Source: Vibrio sp. DW001
Lineage (GTDB): Bacteria; Pseudomonadota; Gammaproteobacteria; Enterobacterales; Vibrionaceae
Direction: 5' to 3'
DNA length: 64,000 nt
Assembly (NCBI RefSeq): GCF_029016285.1
Contig: NZ_CP091976.1
Location: 1,550,001-1,614,000 of the forward strand
Shown here piece by piece: positions 8,707-18,400 of this stretch. The notes under the pieces were generated by a model. That model was not told the DNA's origin and made no database searches. It saw only the letters and a program-made list of their open reading frames with translations. Position 1 is the stretch's first letter; each line of letters starts with the position of its first letter. A program made the translations under genes and the position numbers.

Positions 8707-9513
8707 ATGAAATGGATTCTAGTCACTCTTTCGTTGATATACCCATTTGGTGCTGTAGCCGAAATTGAAAAGTTTGTTCGTTACTACCACGAAGAGCAGG
8801 TGCAATACGGACAATTAGTCGGTGATACCATTCACCCTATTGTTGGTGACCTTTTTGATAACTTTACAGTGTCGAAAAGTCGGCTTCCATTACGTTCTGT
8901 TCAATTGCTCATTCCTACTCAGCCTGAAAAGGTTTTTGCGGTTGGAATGAATTTCGCCAGTCATATGTCTTCACCATCGAATCAACCTCCTCCGTTATTT
9001 CTAAAGCTTCCATCTTCCTTACTACTTTCAGGTAAAGATGTTCATGTCCCAAAAGATGCAAAGAACGTTCATTTCGAAGGAGAACTTGTCGTTGTTATAG
9101 GTAAAGAGGCAAAAAATATTACCGAACGTCAGGCCAAAGATGTGGTCTTTGGTGTATTAGCCGGAAATGATTTAACCGAACGAAGTTGGCAAGGCCGTGA
9201 TCTGCAGTGGATGAGAGCAAAAGCGGCGGATGGGTTTGGTCCGATATCCAGTGCCATCACTCGCGGCATTGATTATCGAAATGTGCTTTTAACCACACGT
9301 TTGAACGGAGAGGTTGTTCAACAAGAAAACACAGGTTCTATGATTCACAGCGTTGATAAAGTTGTCAGTTACTTGAGCCGTTATTTTACATTGAAGCCTG
9401 GTGATCTGATTTTTATGGGTACACCGGGTAAAACCAAAGCCCTTGCGGATAACGATATTGTTTCCGTTACGATAGACGGTGTTGGGGAAGTTAAAAACCA
9501 AATTCGGTTTTGA
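8707..9513 (+). CDS. Fumarylacetoacetate hydrolase-family protein with signal peptide
   Basis: The fold is that of the FAH family. It has KVFAVGMNFASH near the start of the catalytic domain, the metal-binding E-x-E in HFEGELVVVIGKEA, the aspartate of GNDLTERSWQ, and the C-terminal LKPGDLIFMGTPGKT loop. These enzymes cleave or isomerise carbon-carbon bonds of diketo acids with magnesium or calcium. The ATG at 8707 has AGGAAAGGA in front; an upstream TTG at 8686 would place that ribosome-binding site inside the gene. From 8707 the first 18 residues (MKWILVTLSLIYPFGAVA) read as a cleavable Sec signal peptide. That is unusual, as the family is normally cytoplasmic. The gene is monocistronic. Confidence 0.88.
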   Translation: MKWILVTLSLIYPFGAVAEIEKFVRYYHEEQVQYGQLVGDTIHPIVGDLFDNFTVSKSRLPLRSVQLLIPTQPEKVFAVGMNFASHMSSPSNQPPPLFLKLPSSLLLSGKDVHVPKDAKNVHFEGELVVVIGKEAKNITERQAKDVVFGVLAGNDLTERSWQGRDLQWMRAKAADGFGPISSAITRGIDYRNVLLTTRLNGEVVQQENTGSMIHSVDKVVSYLSRYFTLKPGDLIFMGTPGKTKALADNDIVSVTIDGVGEVKNQIRF

Positions 9514-9680
9514 TTTTTTGGTCGAGGAAACTTCGTAATCAACAGAACTTGAAGTGAGAAAAGGTATATTTTGGCTCTTTTTAACCGTTGTTCATCCGTA
9601 CGATAAGGCGTTGATATATTGTCATTTTTCCTCAGGCCCCGTTAGAGTTAACAGTCTAATTTATGGTTGTTTACATTTTA

Positions 9681-9705
9681 AATTCCTTACTAAAAATAAG
9701 GAATT
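9681..9705. repeat. Perfect 9-bp inverted repeat upstream of the operon
   Basis: AATTCCTTA and TAAGGAATT flank a seven-base CTAAAAA spacer. It lies 270 bases before the TolC-like gene. It may be an operator or, on the plus strand, a weak terminator for readthrough from the gene upstream. Confidence 0.45.
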
Positions 9706-9932
9706 AGGCTTAATTTCTCAATTGTTGACTGAAAACTGTCTTTAATTTGAGACAAAAAGAGTGTTTATAGCAATTAAAGGGTTAAAAAGGAACAAAAGGA
9801 TGTTTTCATTTCAGGTGAATGTTAGCAATGTGTTCTACTATTGTTATTGGTAATTTTATTTATAGTAAATAAGAATAAGTCCTTACACAGATATGATGTC
9901 GAGTTCTTAGAACCAGCGGTTCGAACACGTAT

Positions 9933-9948
9933 TTTAGGTAAGCCTAAA
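9933..9948 (+). repeat. Compact hairpin just before the TolC-like gene
   Basis: TTTAGG-TAAG-CCTAAA forms a six-base-pair stem with a four-base loop, 27 bases before the chosen ATG and ahead of the AAGG ribosome-binding site. It would sit in the 5' untranslated region. Confidence 0.35.
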
Positions 9949-9975
9949 TAGAATTTGTTTATTACAAGGTTACAC

Positions 9976-11391
9976 ATGGACGTAATGAAAAAACAACTCA
10001 TAACTATAAAACACAGTGTACTGCTGCTTGGGTTAACGCCATTTTGTCTACAAGCAGAAAACTTGTTGCAGGTTTATCAACAAGCGTTGGAAAATGATCC
10101 CGTGTATCGTGCAGGAATATATCAACATCAAGCCGATATTGAAATCTACGATCAGGCAATGGCAGTTTTGCTACCAACCATAAAGTTTGATGCGAGCCGA
10201 ACAGAAACCAAACAAGAAATTGTCAGTTCTGACAATACAGTTTACAACAAAGGCAGCACGTCTTATCCCACAGACGAACTCAGTCTTTCTCTTACTCAAT
10301 CTTTATATAGTTACAGCAATTGGGCGTATTTTAAGCAAGCCAAAGAAGACGTTAAACGTGTTGCTGCTGAGCTAGAAGACGTGAAGCAAGAGTTGCTAAT
10401 GCGTGTCGCAGAAGCCTATTTTAATGTTCTCAAAAAACGAGATAACTACCTTGGTATCCATGCCGAGGTGACCGCCCTTGAAAAGCATTTTGAATTGGTT
10501 GAATTACAGGTTCGGAATGGTTTAGCTCGAACCACGGATTTACTCGACTCTGAAGCGCGCTTTCTGCAAGCGCAAGCCCGTGAAATTGAGATCAGTAACA
10601 ACCTGCAAGATGCACTGCAAGGTATCCATGAGATCACAGGCTCACTACCTCGCTCATTGGTAACACTCGGCGAAGAAATGGCGATGGCAGAACCTGACCC
10701 CTATCAGGTAGAAGCATGGCTAGAAAATGCACAGAAAAATAATCCTATGATTCTCGCAAAAAGAGGCGCGCTCGCGTCAGCACGACAAGAGATTCGACGT
10801 CAACAAGGTGGTCACTATCCGACCTTCGACTTTGTATTCACACAGAATAACAGTGAAACGGATGGTTCGTTATTTGGTGGCGGCAGCGAAGTGGACACAC
10901 AAACTTTTTTAGTACAGATGACGTTACCGCTATATGCCGGTGGTGCGGTTTCTTCCAAGGTTCGCGAAACGGAAAGTTTATATAACAAGTCCAAAGATGA
11001 CCTTGAACTATCATGGCGTGAAACCAATCGTGAAACGCGATCGGCATTCACTGGTGTAACAAGTGCGATAAGCAAAGTAAATGCATTGAAAAAATCGGTT
11101 GAAGCCTATGATTTGGCGGTTGATGTGAAACAACAATCTTTTGAATCGGGTGTTACCTCCAGTGTCACGGTACTAGATGCGGTAAGAGATCTTTTTATTG
11201 CTCGTACTGAATATTCAGCGGCTCGATATGATTACCTACTAAATAACCTACGCTTAAAGAGAGCAGTGGGTACGCTTAATGAGTTGGATATGCAGCAGAT
11301 AAACTCAGCACTGCTTGGAGAAGATGTGTCAACGGATATAAATGCTATGGAGGAAACGTTAGGAAGCGAGTCATTAGCATTACGTCAATAA
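9976..11391 (+). CDS. TolC-family outer-membrane channel protein
   Basis: The 471-residue product is a TolC/outer-membrane efflux protein. It has a signal peptide (about residues 1-27, ending FCLQA before ENLLQVYQQALENDP), then the two helical hairpin repeats typical of the family (for example RVAEAYFNVLKKRDNYLGIHAE and, in the second half, ETESLYNKSKDDLELSWRET and VTVLDAVRDLFIARTEYSAARYDYL). Trimers form the exit duct of type I secretion and efflux systems. I chose ATG 9976 because AAGG lies seven bases before it; a TTG at 9955 would leave no ribosome-binding site. It is the first gene of the giant-protein operon, so its likely cargo is the LEPR-XLL protein rather than drugs. Confidence 0.92.
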   Translation: MDVMKKQLITIKHSVLLLGLTPFCLQAENLLQVYQQALENDPVYRAGIYQHQADIEIYDQAMAVLLPTIKFDASRTETKQEIVSSDNTVYNKGSTSYPTDELSLSLTQSLYSYSNWAYFKQAKEDVKRVAAELEDVKQELLMRVAEAYFNVLKKRDNYLGIHAEVTALEKHFELVELQVRNGLARTTDLLDSEARFLQAQAREIEISNNLQDALQGIHEITGSLPRSLVTLGEEMAMAEPDPYQVEAWLENAQKNNPMILAKRGALASARQEIRRQQGGHYPTFDFVFTQNNSETDGSLFGGGSEVDTQTFLVQMTLPLYAGGAVSSKVRETESLYNKSKDDLELSWRETNRETRSAFTGVTSAISKVNALKKSVEAYDLAVDVKQQSFESGVTSSVTVLDAVRDLFIARTEYSAARYDYLLNNLRLKRAVGTLNELDMQQINSALLGEDVSTDINAMEETLGSESLALRQ

Positions 11392-11511
11392 TAGATTTTA
11401 AAAAACTGTATTCAAAAAGACAGGACTTATAAAAGACAGAGCTTAAAGAAAACAGTACTCAGGGACTAGAAAAAAATAGTCGTATTAAAACAAAGAGATC
11501 AGGAGTTCGAA

Positions 11512-12291
11512 GTGGCTACACAACTATTAATTTATGGACAAGTAGAAGCAGTAAATAAGCAGCGTCACCTAGATTGGTCAATTAAAGCTGAAAGTCATTA
11601 TGGTTTCGCTAAACAAGTTAACTCGGTACCGTTAATGGCGGTCGAATTTCCAAGTGCAGCAGAAGATTACTCAATCGTATTTGCAGGGGAAGGTGACGAC
11701 TTATTGCCGGTTGTTATCATGGGTGTACGTCAAGACGAAAACCTATATATCGATGACAAGGGCGATTGGACAGCAAACTATATTCCAGCGTTTGTTCGCC
11801 GTTATCCTTTTGTTTTTGCGAGTACTGACGCAGGAAAAACCCTAACGCTCTGTTTAGACGAAGAGTATACGGGATGCAATCAAGAAGGACGTGGTGAACG
11901 TCTGTTTGATGCCGATGGCGAGCAAACACATTATCTTGGTAAAGTCCTAGATTTTCTACAGGATTACCAAACGCACTATCAGCGTACACAGGCTTTCTGT
12001 AAAAAACTTAATGAGCTTGAACTGTTCGAAGACATGGGGGCGAAATTTACGCTACCGAACGGCGAAGAGCGCACTTTGACTGGTTTCAAAGTGATCAGTA
12101 AAGAAAAGCTAAAAGCGCTACCTCAAGATGAACTAATGGCGCTGATGGCGAACGACGGGTTAGAGCTTATCTATACCCATCTCCATTCAATGCGAAATCT
12201 AAACAAAGTTTTACAGCGTTTGCCAAGAGAAAAGAATGATACAGACCAGGCGACGACGCTAGAGATAGAAGAAAGTGTGGAAGTTCATTAA
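11512..12291 (+). CDS. SapC-family protein
   Basis: The 259-residue protein matches the SapC family over most of its length: HYGFAKQVNSVPLMAVEFPSAAEDYSIVF, then YIPAFVRRYPFVFAS, CLDEEYTGC and the LNELELFEDM region. SapC was first described in the Campylobacter fetus sap locus, next to the type I exporter of the S-layer proteins; its biochemical role is unknown. There is no signal peptide or membrane segment, so it is probably cytoplasmic and may act on the cargo before export. The start codon is GTG, preceded by AGGAG. It lies between the TolC-like gene and the giant gene, which supports a role in exporting the giant protein. Confidence 0.9.
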   Translation: MATQLLIYGQVEAVNKQRHLDWSIKAESHYGFAKQVNSVPLMAVEFPSAAEDYSIVFAGEGDDLLPVVIMGVRQDENLYIDDKGDWTANYIPAFVRRYPFVFASTDAGKTLTLCLDEEYTGCNQEGRGERLFDADGEQTHYLGKVLDFLQDYQTHYQRTQAFCKKLNELELFEDMGAKFTLPNGEERTLTGFKVISKEKLKALPQDELMALMANDGLELIYTHLHSMRNLNKVLQRLPREKNDTDQATTLEIEESVEVH

Positions 12292-12341
12292 TACGCGCTT
12301 GGTTCGATCAGGTCTAAGCCAAGCAATGAGTACTTACGCTT

Positions 12342-12383
12342 AAAGCAAATACCGCACAGCTGTAAAGCTGTGCAATTTGCTTT
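12342..12383 (+). promoter_or_regulatory. Two-tier hairpin between sapC-like and giant gene
   Basis: An outer stem AAAGCAAAT/ATTTGCTTT (12342-12350 with 12375-12383) encloses an inner stem GCACAGCT/AGCTGTGC (12354-12361 with 12366-12373) and a GTAA loop. All 17 base pairs are perfect. There is no T-run. It ends 72 bases before the giant start codon. It could be an attenuator, an RNase processing site or an mRNA stabiliser between the sapC-like and giant cistrons. Confidence 0.65.
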
Positions 12384-12455
12384 ATGCAGGTAGGCGGAAT
12401 TATACGTTTTAAGGGGCTTTCTACGTGCCAGAAAGTCACATACAGGGTTACAGTT

Positions 12456-15400
12456 ATGGATAATCAACACCTGAACAGAAGTCGAATTTATAATGGTTCT
12501 CGCAAGAATAAGTTCGCAAAAGGACGCCTACCTCAGTTGAGCCGTTTATTTGAAGGAATAAATAAAGCGGTTAAACCAACGCAAGATGACTCAGCAAAAC
12601 TGCATCTAAACACGTTTGCGTTAGAGCAACTCGAGCCACGTCTATTATTATCGGCTGATCCATTAGCGGTACTGGTCGCGGACGCAAATGTGACGTTACA
12701 AGTCATAGAAAATGCGGCGAATGAACAGTATATACAGTTAATCAATAATGACGTAAATGGCACAATATTGGGTGAGCGTAAGCTCTCTGACATCGCAGTA
12801 GACAGTATTATCACCGTGACAGGCACGAGCGGTGATGAAACTCTGACGATAGACCAATCTTTTCTTGATCTCGGTGAACGTCAATTCGTTCTTCAATTTG
12901 ATGGTGCTGGCGGTACCGACAAAGTAGCAACAGGTACTGATGTTACAGAAAGCACTTGGCAGATCAGCGGGGAGAACTCTGGGTCCATGGGGACCAATGG
13001 AATCGTTGATTTTCTCAATATTGAAGAGCTTGAGGCAACAAACAGTAGTGATTCTCAACATGTCCTTTCCGCAATTAATGACAGCTTCAATTGGAAAATA
13101 AGTGGTCAAGGTGAAGGCGTGTTATCCACGTTGGAAGACGTTGCAGGTTCTATATTAAAACAAGCAACAGACGTAGACGTCTCTTTTCGCGGTTTCGATA
13201 CAATAAGTGGTAGTGGCACGGATTACCTCGATTATAGTGATTATACAAGCGGAGTTTCCGTTGACTTAGAAAATGAAACGACATCTGGTTTTGATAGAGT
13301 TACGGGCATCAGCACTTTAATTGGCTCTACCGAGTATGCCGATACCTTTTTTGGTGATAGTAACGATAATCTGTTTGTTGTTGATTTTATAGACGATATT
13401 GCTAATAGCGATGGGTCTACAGACAGCGTTGATGGGAATGGTGGTTTTGATAGTGTCCTTTACCGTGATATGGGGACGACAGGAACAGATATCCAGGCCT
13501 CTGTTGTTGCTACGGGTGCTGATTTTAAACTGACGCATGGTGACTGGAACAACACGGATAGTCTCTTTACTGCGACAAGCATTACGCTACCCAATACCAC
13601 AACAACGGATCTTACGATCAGCATAGTGGATGTTGATCTTCTCGCGGCGAAAGGTGGTTCGGGTGATAACTACTTTGATTTCTCTACCGCGGATGTATCG
13701 GCTCACTTAGACGGTGGTGCGGGTGCCGATATTCTACTTGGTGGTCTTAAAGACGATATCCTTATTGGTGGCGCTGGCGCAGATAACTTAACTGGCGGTG
13801 ATGGCAGTGATGAGGTTATCGAAGTTCGAGCGGAAAACTTCGAATTAACCACAAACAAGCTTCGCATTGGTTCAAGTGGCGAAGAAGACATCTTGTTAGA
13901 GGTAGAAAGTGTTTACCTTAGAGCGACATCAGAAGATGGCTTAGGCAGAACACTAAATGCTGCGAATGCAGATGATTATCACATTACGTTACAAGGTACG
14001 GATTATGACGACACTATAACGGCTTCTGCTTATGGGGATACGTTAATAGGTGGTCTTGGTGCCGATACGATGACTTCGGGTGCTGGAGTCGATACGGTTA
14101 AAGAAAGTTTTGCGGGACGTGCGACTATCGCTCTACCTGGAAGTGACTATGAACTCGACTTATCTCAAGGCACCAATGAAAAGTGGCTCTTAGATGTCCC
14201 TATAATAACGACGGATAGTGGGTATAAACTCACCATAACGGACACCTTCGGTGACATTATTACTGATGAGATTTCGTGGGATGCGGATGCACGAGATGTC
14301 TCCCGCGCAATCGAAAAAGCATTGAATTTGAACTACGGTCAAATGACCGTAACGCAAGACGGCACGGTTTGGCAAATCGAGTTCACTGGCCTTTATTCAG
14401 GTCAACAGGTAGCAACTAACATTGTGGCCGAACATGGTGTTTCAGCTTCTATTGATCAACAAGGTAGTAATATTGTTGATACTCTCATTGGCTTTGATGC
14501 CAGTGATATTATTTCGATTTCAGGTAGTGAGACTGCGGATATTGTCGATCTTACTGCCTTTGTTGGTCAGTCTGTCATATTCACTTATGGTGGAAGCGAC
14601 GTCATCCGAGGTGCACAAGGCAGTAATGTCATTGATGCAGGTGACGGCAGCGATACGGTATATGTCAGTGGCAGCACCAACGATACCGTGATAGGTGGTC
14701 GTGGTGAAGATATTATCATCGCTGATTTTAGCAGTAATGCGGCGTTGGATTATAATTTTGATTTAGACAACGATCAGTTGGCGATCTCTGATGTCACTGA
14801 CACCGCCGCGGTTGTGCAACTGTCACTGATCTCTTTAACTGGATTTGAATCGTCATCACTTACTGGTGGCGCGCTTACTGACACTTTTGATGCGAGCGGT
14901 TTCTACGGTGTATCTGGAACGACCAGCCTGAGTTTGGTTGAAGGTTGGAATGAAGTCACCGAAACCACGTTACGTATAACCCTTGATGATATTGATAACA
15001 CCATCTTTGACATAGATGTGGCCACTTCAACAACCCTTGATGAACTGATTGCATTAATTAACGCCACAGACGATAGAGAAACAGGGGCGCTTAGCGCAAG
15101 TTATAATCAGGCTTCAGGCAGCGTGTCGCTGTCTGGGTTGAGTTATTTGGGTGTTGCTGGCACTGACCTTTCGTTGCTTGATGTTCTAGGGCTATCTCAA
15201 GGAAGCGTTGCTGGTTCTGTTGTTACTGGAATGAGCTTGAGTTTGCTTGCTTCAATGCAAATGACAACCCAAAAAGGTAATGGGGGTAGCGATACCTTTA
15301 TTGGTTCTGCAGGTATCGATTTCTTTGATATCGATATTGATGATGTTTCGGTCTCCGGTGGCACAGGGTTTGATACCATCTCGGCCACGACGACTTCAGC

Positions 15401-18400
15401 CTATACTCAGTTTGAGCTACTTGATGATGAATTGGTTTGGAAGGGGACAGACCCTGCGGATTCTGCGTTGACTATATCGACTTCAGTCGATTTAGATAGT
15501 GTGGAAAAAGCATCATTAATCGCGGATACAGGTGCCACATTATTAGACGCAAACGCAAGCAGTATGGATGTTATTCTGGACGCTGCGTCAACCAATGCGA
15601 TGTTAATTGGCAGTTCAGCCAATAATGAATTCCGCATTGATGTTAGCGGCCGTACGGATACTAGTACTGATAAAGTAACGATAACGGTGGATGGTACGGC
15701 GGCGACAAACGATGTCGTCTTTTACGGGGGTAGCGACACATTTGATGTGACGGATTTTGATTGGGTAACGATTACTGGCGGTGACTTTTCGTTGGTTAGT
15801 GAAAGCAGTGGTGACCTCAATATTATTAATAATACTTCTGTTGTTGGACAAGATATAGAATTTCGTTCAAAAGGTGGAACGATAACCGTTACTGCTTCGT
15901 TGAGTACTGACAACCTAACGGGATCGGCTGGTAGTATTACCTTTGACGCTAGACACATCATTATTGATGATGGCGCGACGATTTCAGCCCAAGGTTCGTC
16001 ACTGACAAATAGTGGCGACATAACGTTAAATGCTTACGATAAACGCAATGATATCGTTGGGCTCGGTTTTTATAATTTAGATCAGCTCAGCGCATCAATA
16101 ACGGTTAACTCTGCCACGATACAAGGCAAGGATATAATACTGTCTGCACGAGCAGAATCTACTCGAGGTGGAATACCTATCGGTTATAGCGGTGGCCAGA
16201 TGACCGTTAACTCTGAGAAGCTGAAAACCGAACTAGAGAGTCAAAGCCTTATCGCAGGCTATTCACGCACGGAAGTTGACTCAACGATTACCATCTCTGA
16301 AGACGCGATTCTCGATGGAAACAATATTTCGCTTAAAGCACACTCGATTGGCCGAGTGGCATCATCACCTATCTCTGGTGGTTTAGCGATCGCGATAGGC
16401 AGCCTGAAATCGACGGCGAATGTTGATATCAAAGGAACAATATTGGCGAAAGGCGACGTGAGTCTTGCCAGCCAAACAGAGAACTATTTGAATGTGTCAG
16501 CTGAACCACTTGCTGACATAGAAGGGCTTTCTGCGAGTGTCGCAGTGGGTTTATTGGATTCAAACTCGATAGTACTGGTTGATCATACCGCGAATATTGT
16601 AACCGACGGCGATCTTGAGGTTAATGCGAGTACATTTGATTTCACCTATGTTGAAGCATTAAGTGACGCAGGTGGCGAAGGTAAATTGGCCGCAAGTGTT
16701 GCCATTCATATTGAAACTGGAGAAACAGTCGCGACACTAGCGGGAACCATACTAGCGAAAGGCAATGTTACTGTCGATGCGACCCAAGCTCAAGCGAACA
16801 TAAAAGGGAACTCAGGAACCAAAGCTGAGGCTATTGTGGACCGAACGGTCACGATCATCGACAAGTATGTCGATAAGTATAAAAATCAACTCGATAATTC
16901 AAAAACATACAGAAAATTCGTCCCATTTGCGGACACCGCATTGAAAAACGATAATGCCATCGCCCCAACCAAATTTACAGCGGGTATTGCACTGGTTTAT
17001 GCCGACGACACGAACAGAGTTAAATCTCTGATTGGATTGGAAGGACAGGTTAGTGATATTCAAGTGGGCGGGACACTGCAACAACATGCAACAGTAGACA
17101 CTCGTTTACTTACTGAAGTGAATTCCGTTTCAAGTACCCCATCTCAATTGTCTCAAGCATTGGGTTCTGCTGGAACCTCAGGCGCATTCAAACAGGTGCC
17201 ATTTGGTGCCGCTGTTTCCGTTACTATTGCGAGCCTAAATAATGATGCGAAGGCCTATATGCAAGGGTCTACTCAGGTTGACGTATTAGACAAAATCACC
17301 CTCGATGCTCAGGCACAAAACCTGACAGGGTTGATCAGTTCTGATACCACCTTCAAATATGTCAAACCGACACTTATAACGAATGCGATGATCAATACCG
17401 ACTACGTTATCAAGAAAGGCGATCTTATTCGTTTTGAAGGTACTCTAGAAAAAGGGAATTATGATTGGCTACAAACTGGAACCGCACTGAAACCGAGTAC
17501 CGGTTTATTAGGCGCCGTCTACAAATATTTAGGCGACGACATTAACGATCTGCGAATGAATACGGCAGATTTTAGTGACGTAACGTTGTGGGAAAGATTA
17601 GGTAATAAATACAACAGCATTCCTAATCAATTGTTTGGTGGTGATTCGAATGTTTATCTTGTTGATAATTCGGTTAAATCCACCGCCGCTGGCGCAAAAG
17701 TTTCGCTATCGCTTAATTTCGCTTTATTCGATTCAACGCAATCGTCTGATGCGAGAATTAAAGGTCAGGTACAGGTCAATCAACGTACCGATTTGGAAAA
17801 CAGTTTTGATACGTTAACGGATCCAGAAGCGAATATTGCGGCGCAATCGATACTTGATAGCGGGTTGGTACTGAGTGCTCGTGATATCGACATGACTTCT
17901 AAAACGGTCAATAAATCGTTTGATTATATAGGTAATGCGACGTCCACTTCTTCTGGTCTTCCGCTGATCGAAAAACTGAATAAAGCCAAAGGTGCTACAG
18001 ACGCCCTAAACGGGGTTGGTGCAAGCGTTTATATAAATAATGTCACTATGAATAGCCACGCGATTATTGAAGATGGTGCTCATGTTTATGCGGACAAATT
18101 AGGGCTTAAGTCTGATAGCGAACTATTTGCTATTGGGCTTGGTTACGCGAGTGGTTCCGGTAATGGAACATTAGGTGTTGCTGGTCTTTATATGGGCTAC
18201 AACCTAAATAGTACATCAGTCGCGCAGATTCAATCAGGCGCGACTATCGATGTCGGAACGCGTTTAGGTAGCGTGGTCTCGGAAGAAAGGCTGAGCGTTG
18301 TTGCTAATAACCAGGTTGATCTTATCGCAGTGGCCGGAGCGGTGGCATCAGGCGGCGCTATTGGCGTCGGCGGTTCGGTAATAGTGACTGACGTGACGAA

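Larger units (their letters stand above)
9514..9975 (+). promoter_or_regulatory. Long upstream region of the giant-protein secretion operon
   Basis: 462 bases without a supported gene precede the TolC-like gene. The region is AT-rich and has several symmetric elements, listed separately (9681-9705 and 9933-9948), plus GAACC-AGC-GGTTC near 9911. The length and symmetry suggest regulated transcription of the 34 kb operon. I could not fix a promoter with confidence. Confidence 0.45.

Noticed and set aside
9554..9745. 63-codon frame upstream of the TolC-like gene
   Set aside because: GTG start without a ribosome-binding site and composition unlike a protein. It also covers the inverted repeat at 9681-9705; regulatory DNA is the better explanation.
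12384..12455. Upstream ATG for the giant protein
   Set aside because: It directly follows the right arm of a perfect hairpin and has no ribosome-binding site. The 24 extra residues (including a cysteine) do not look like a signal peptide.
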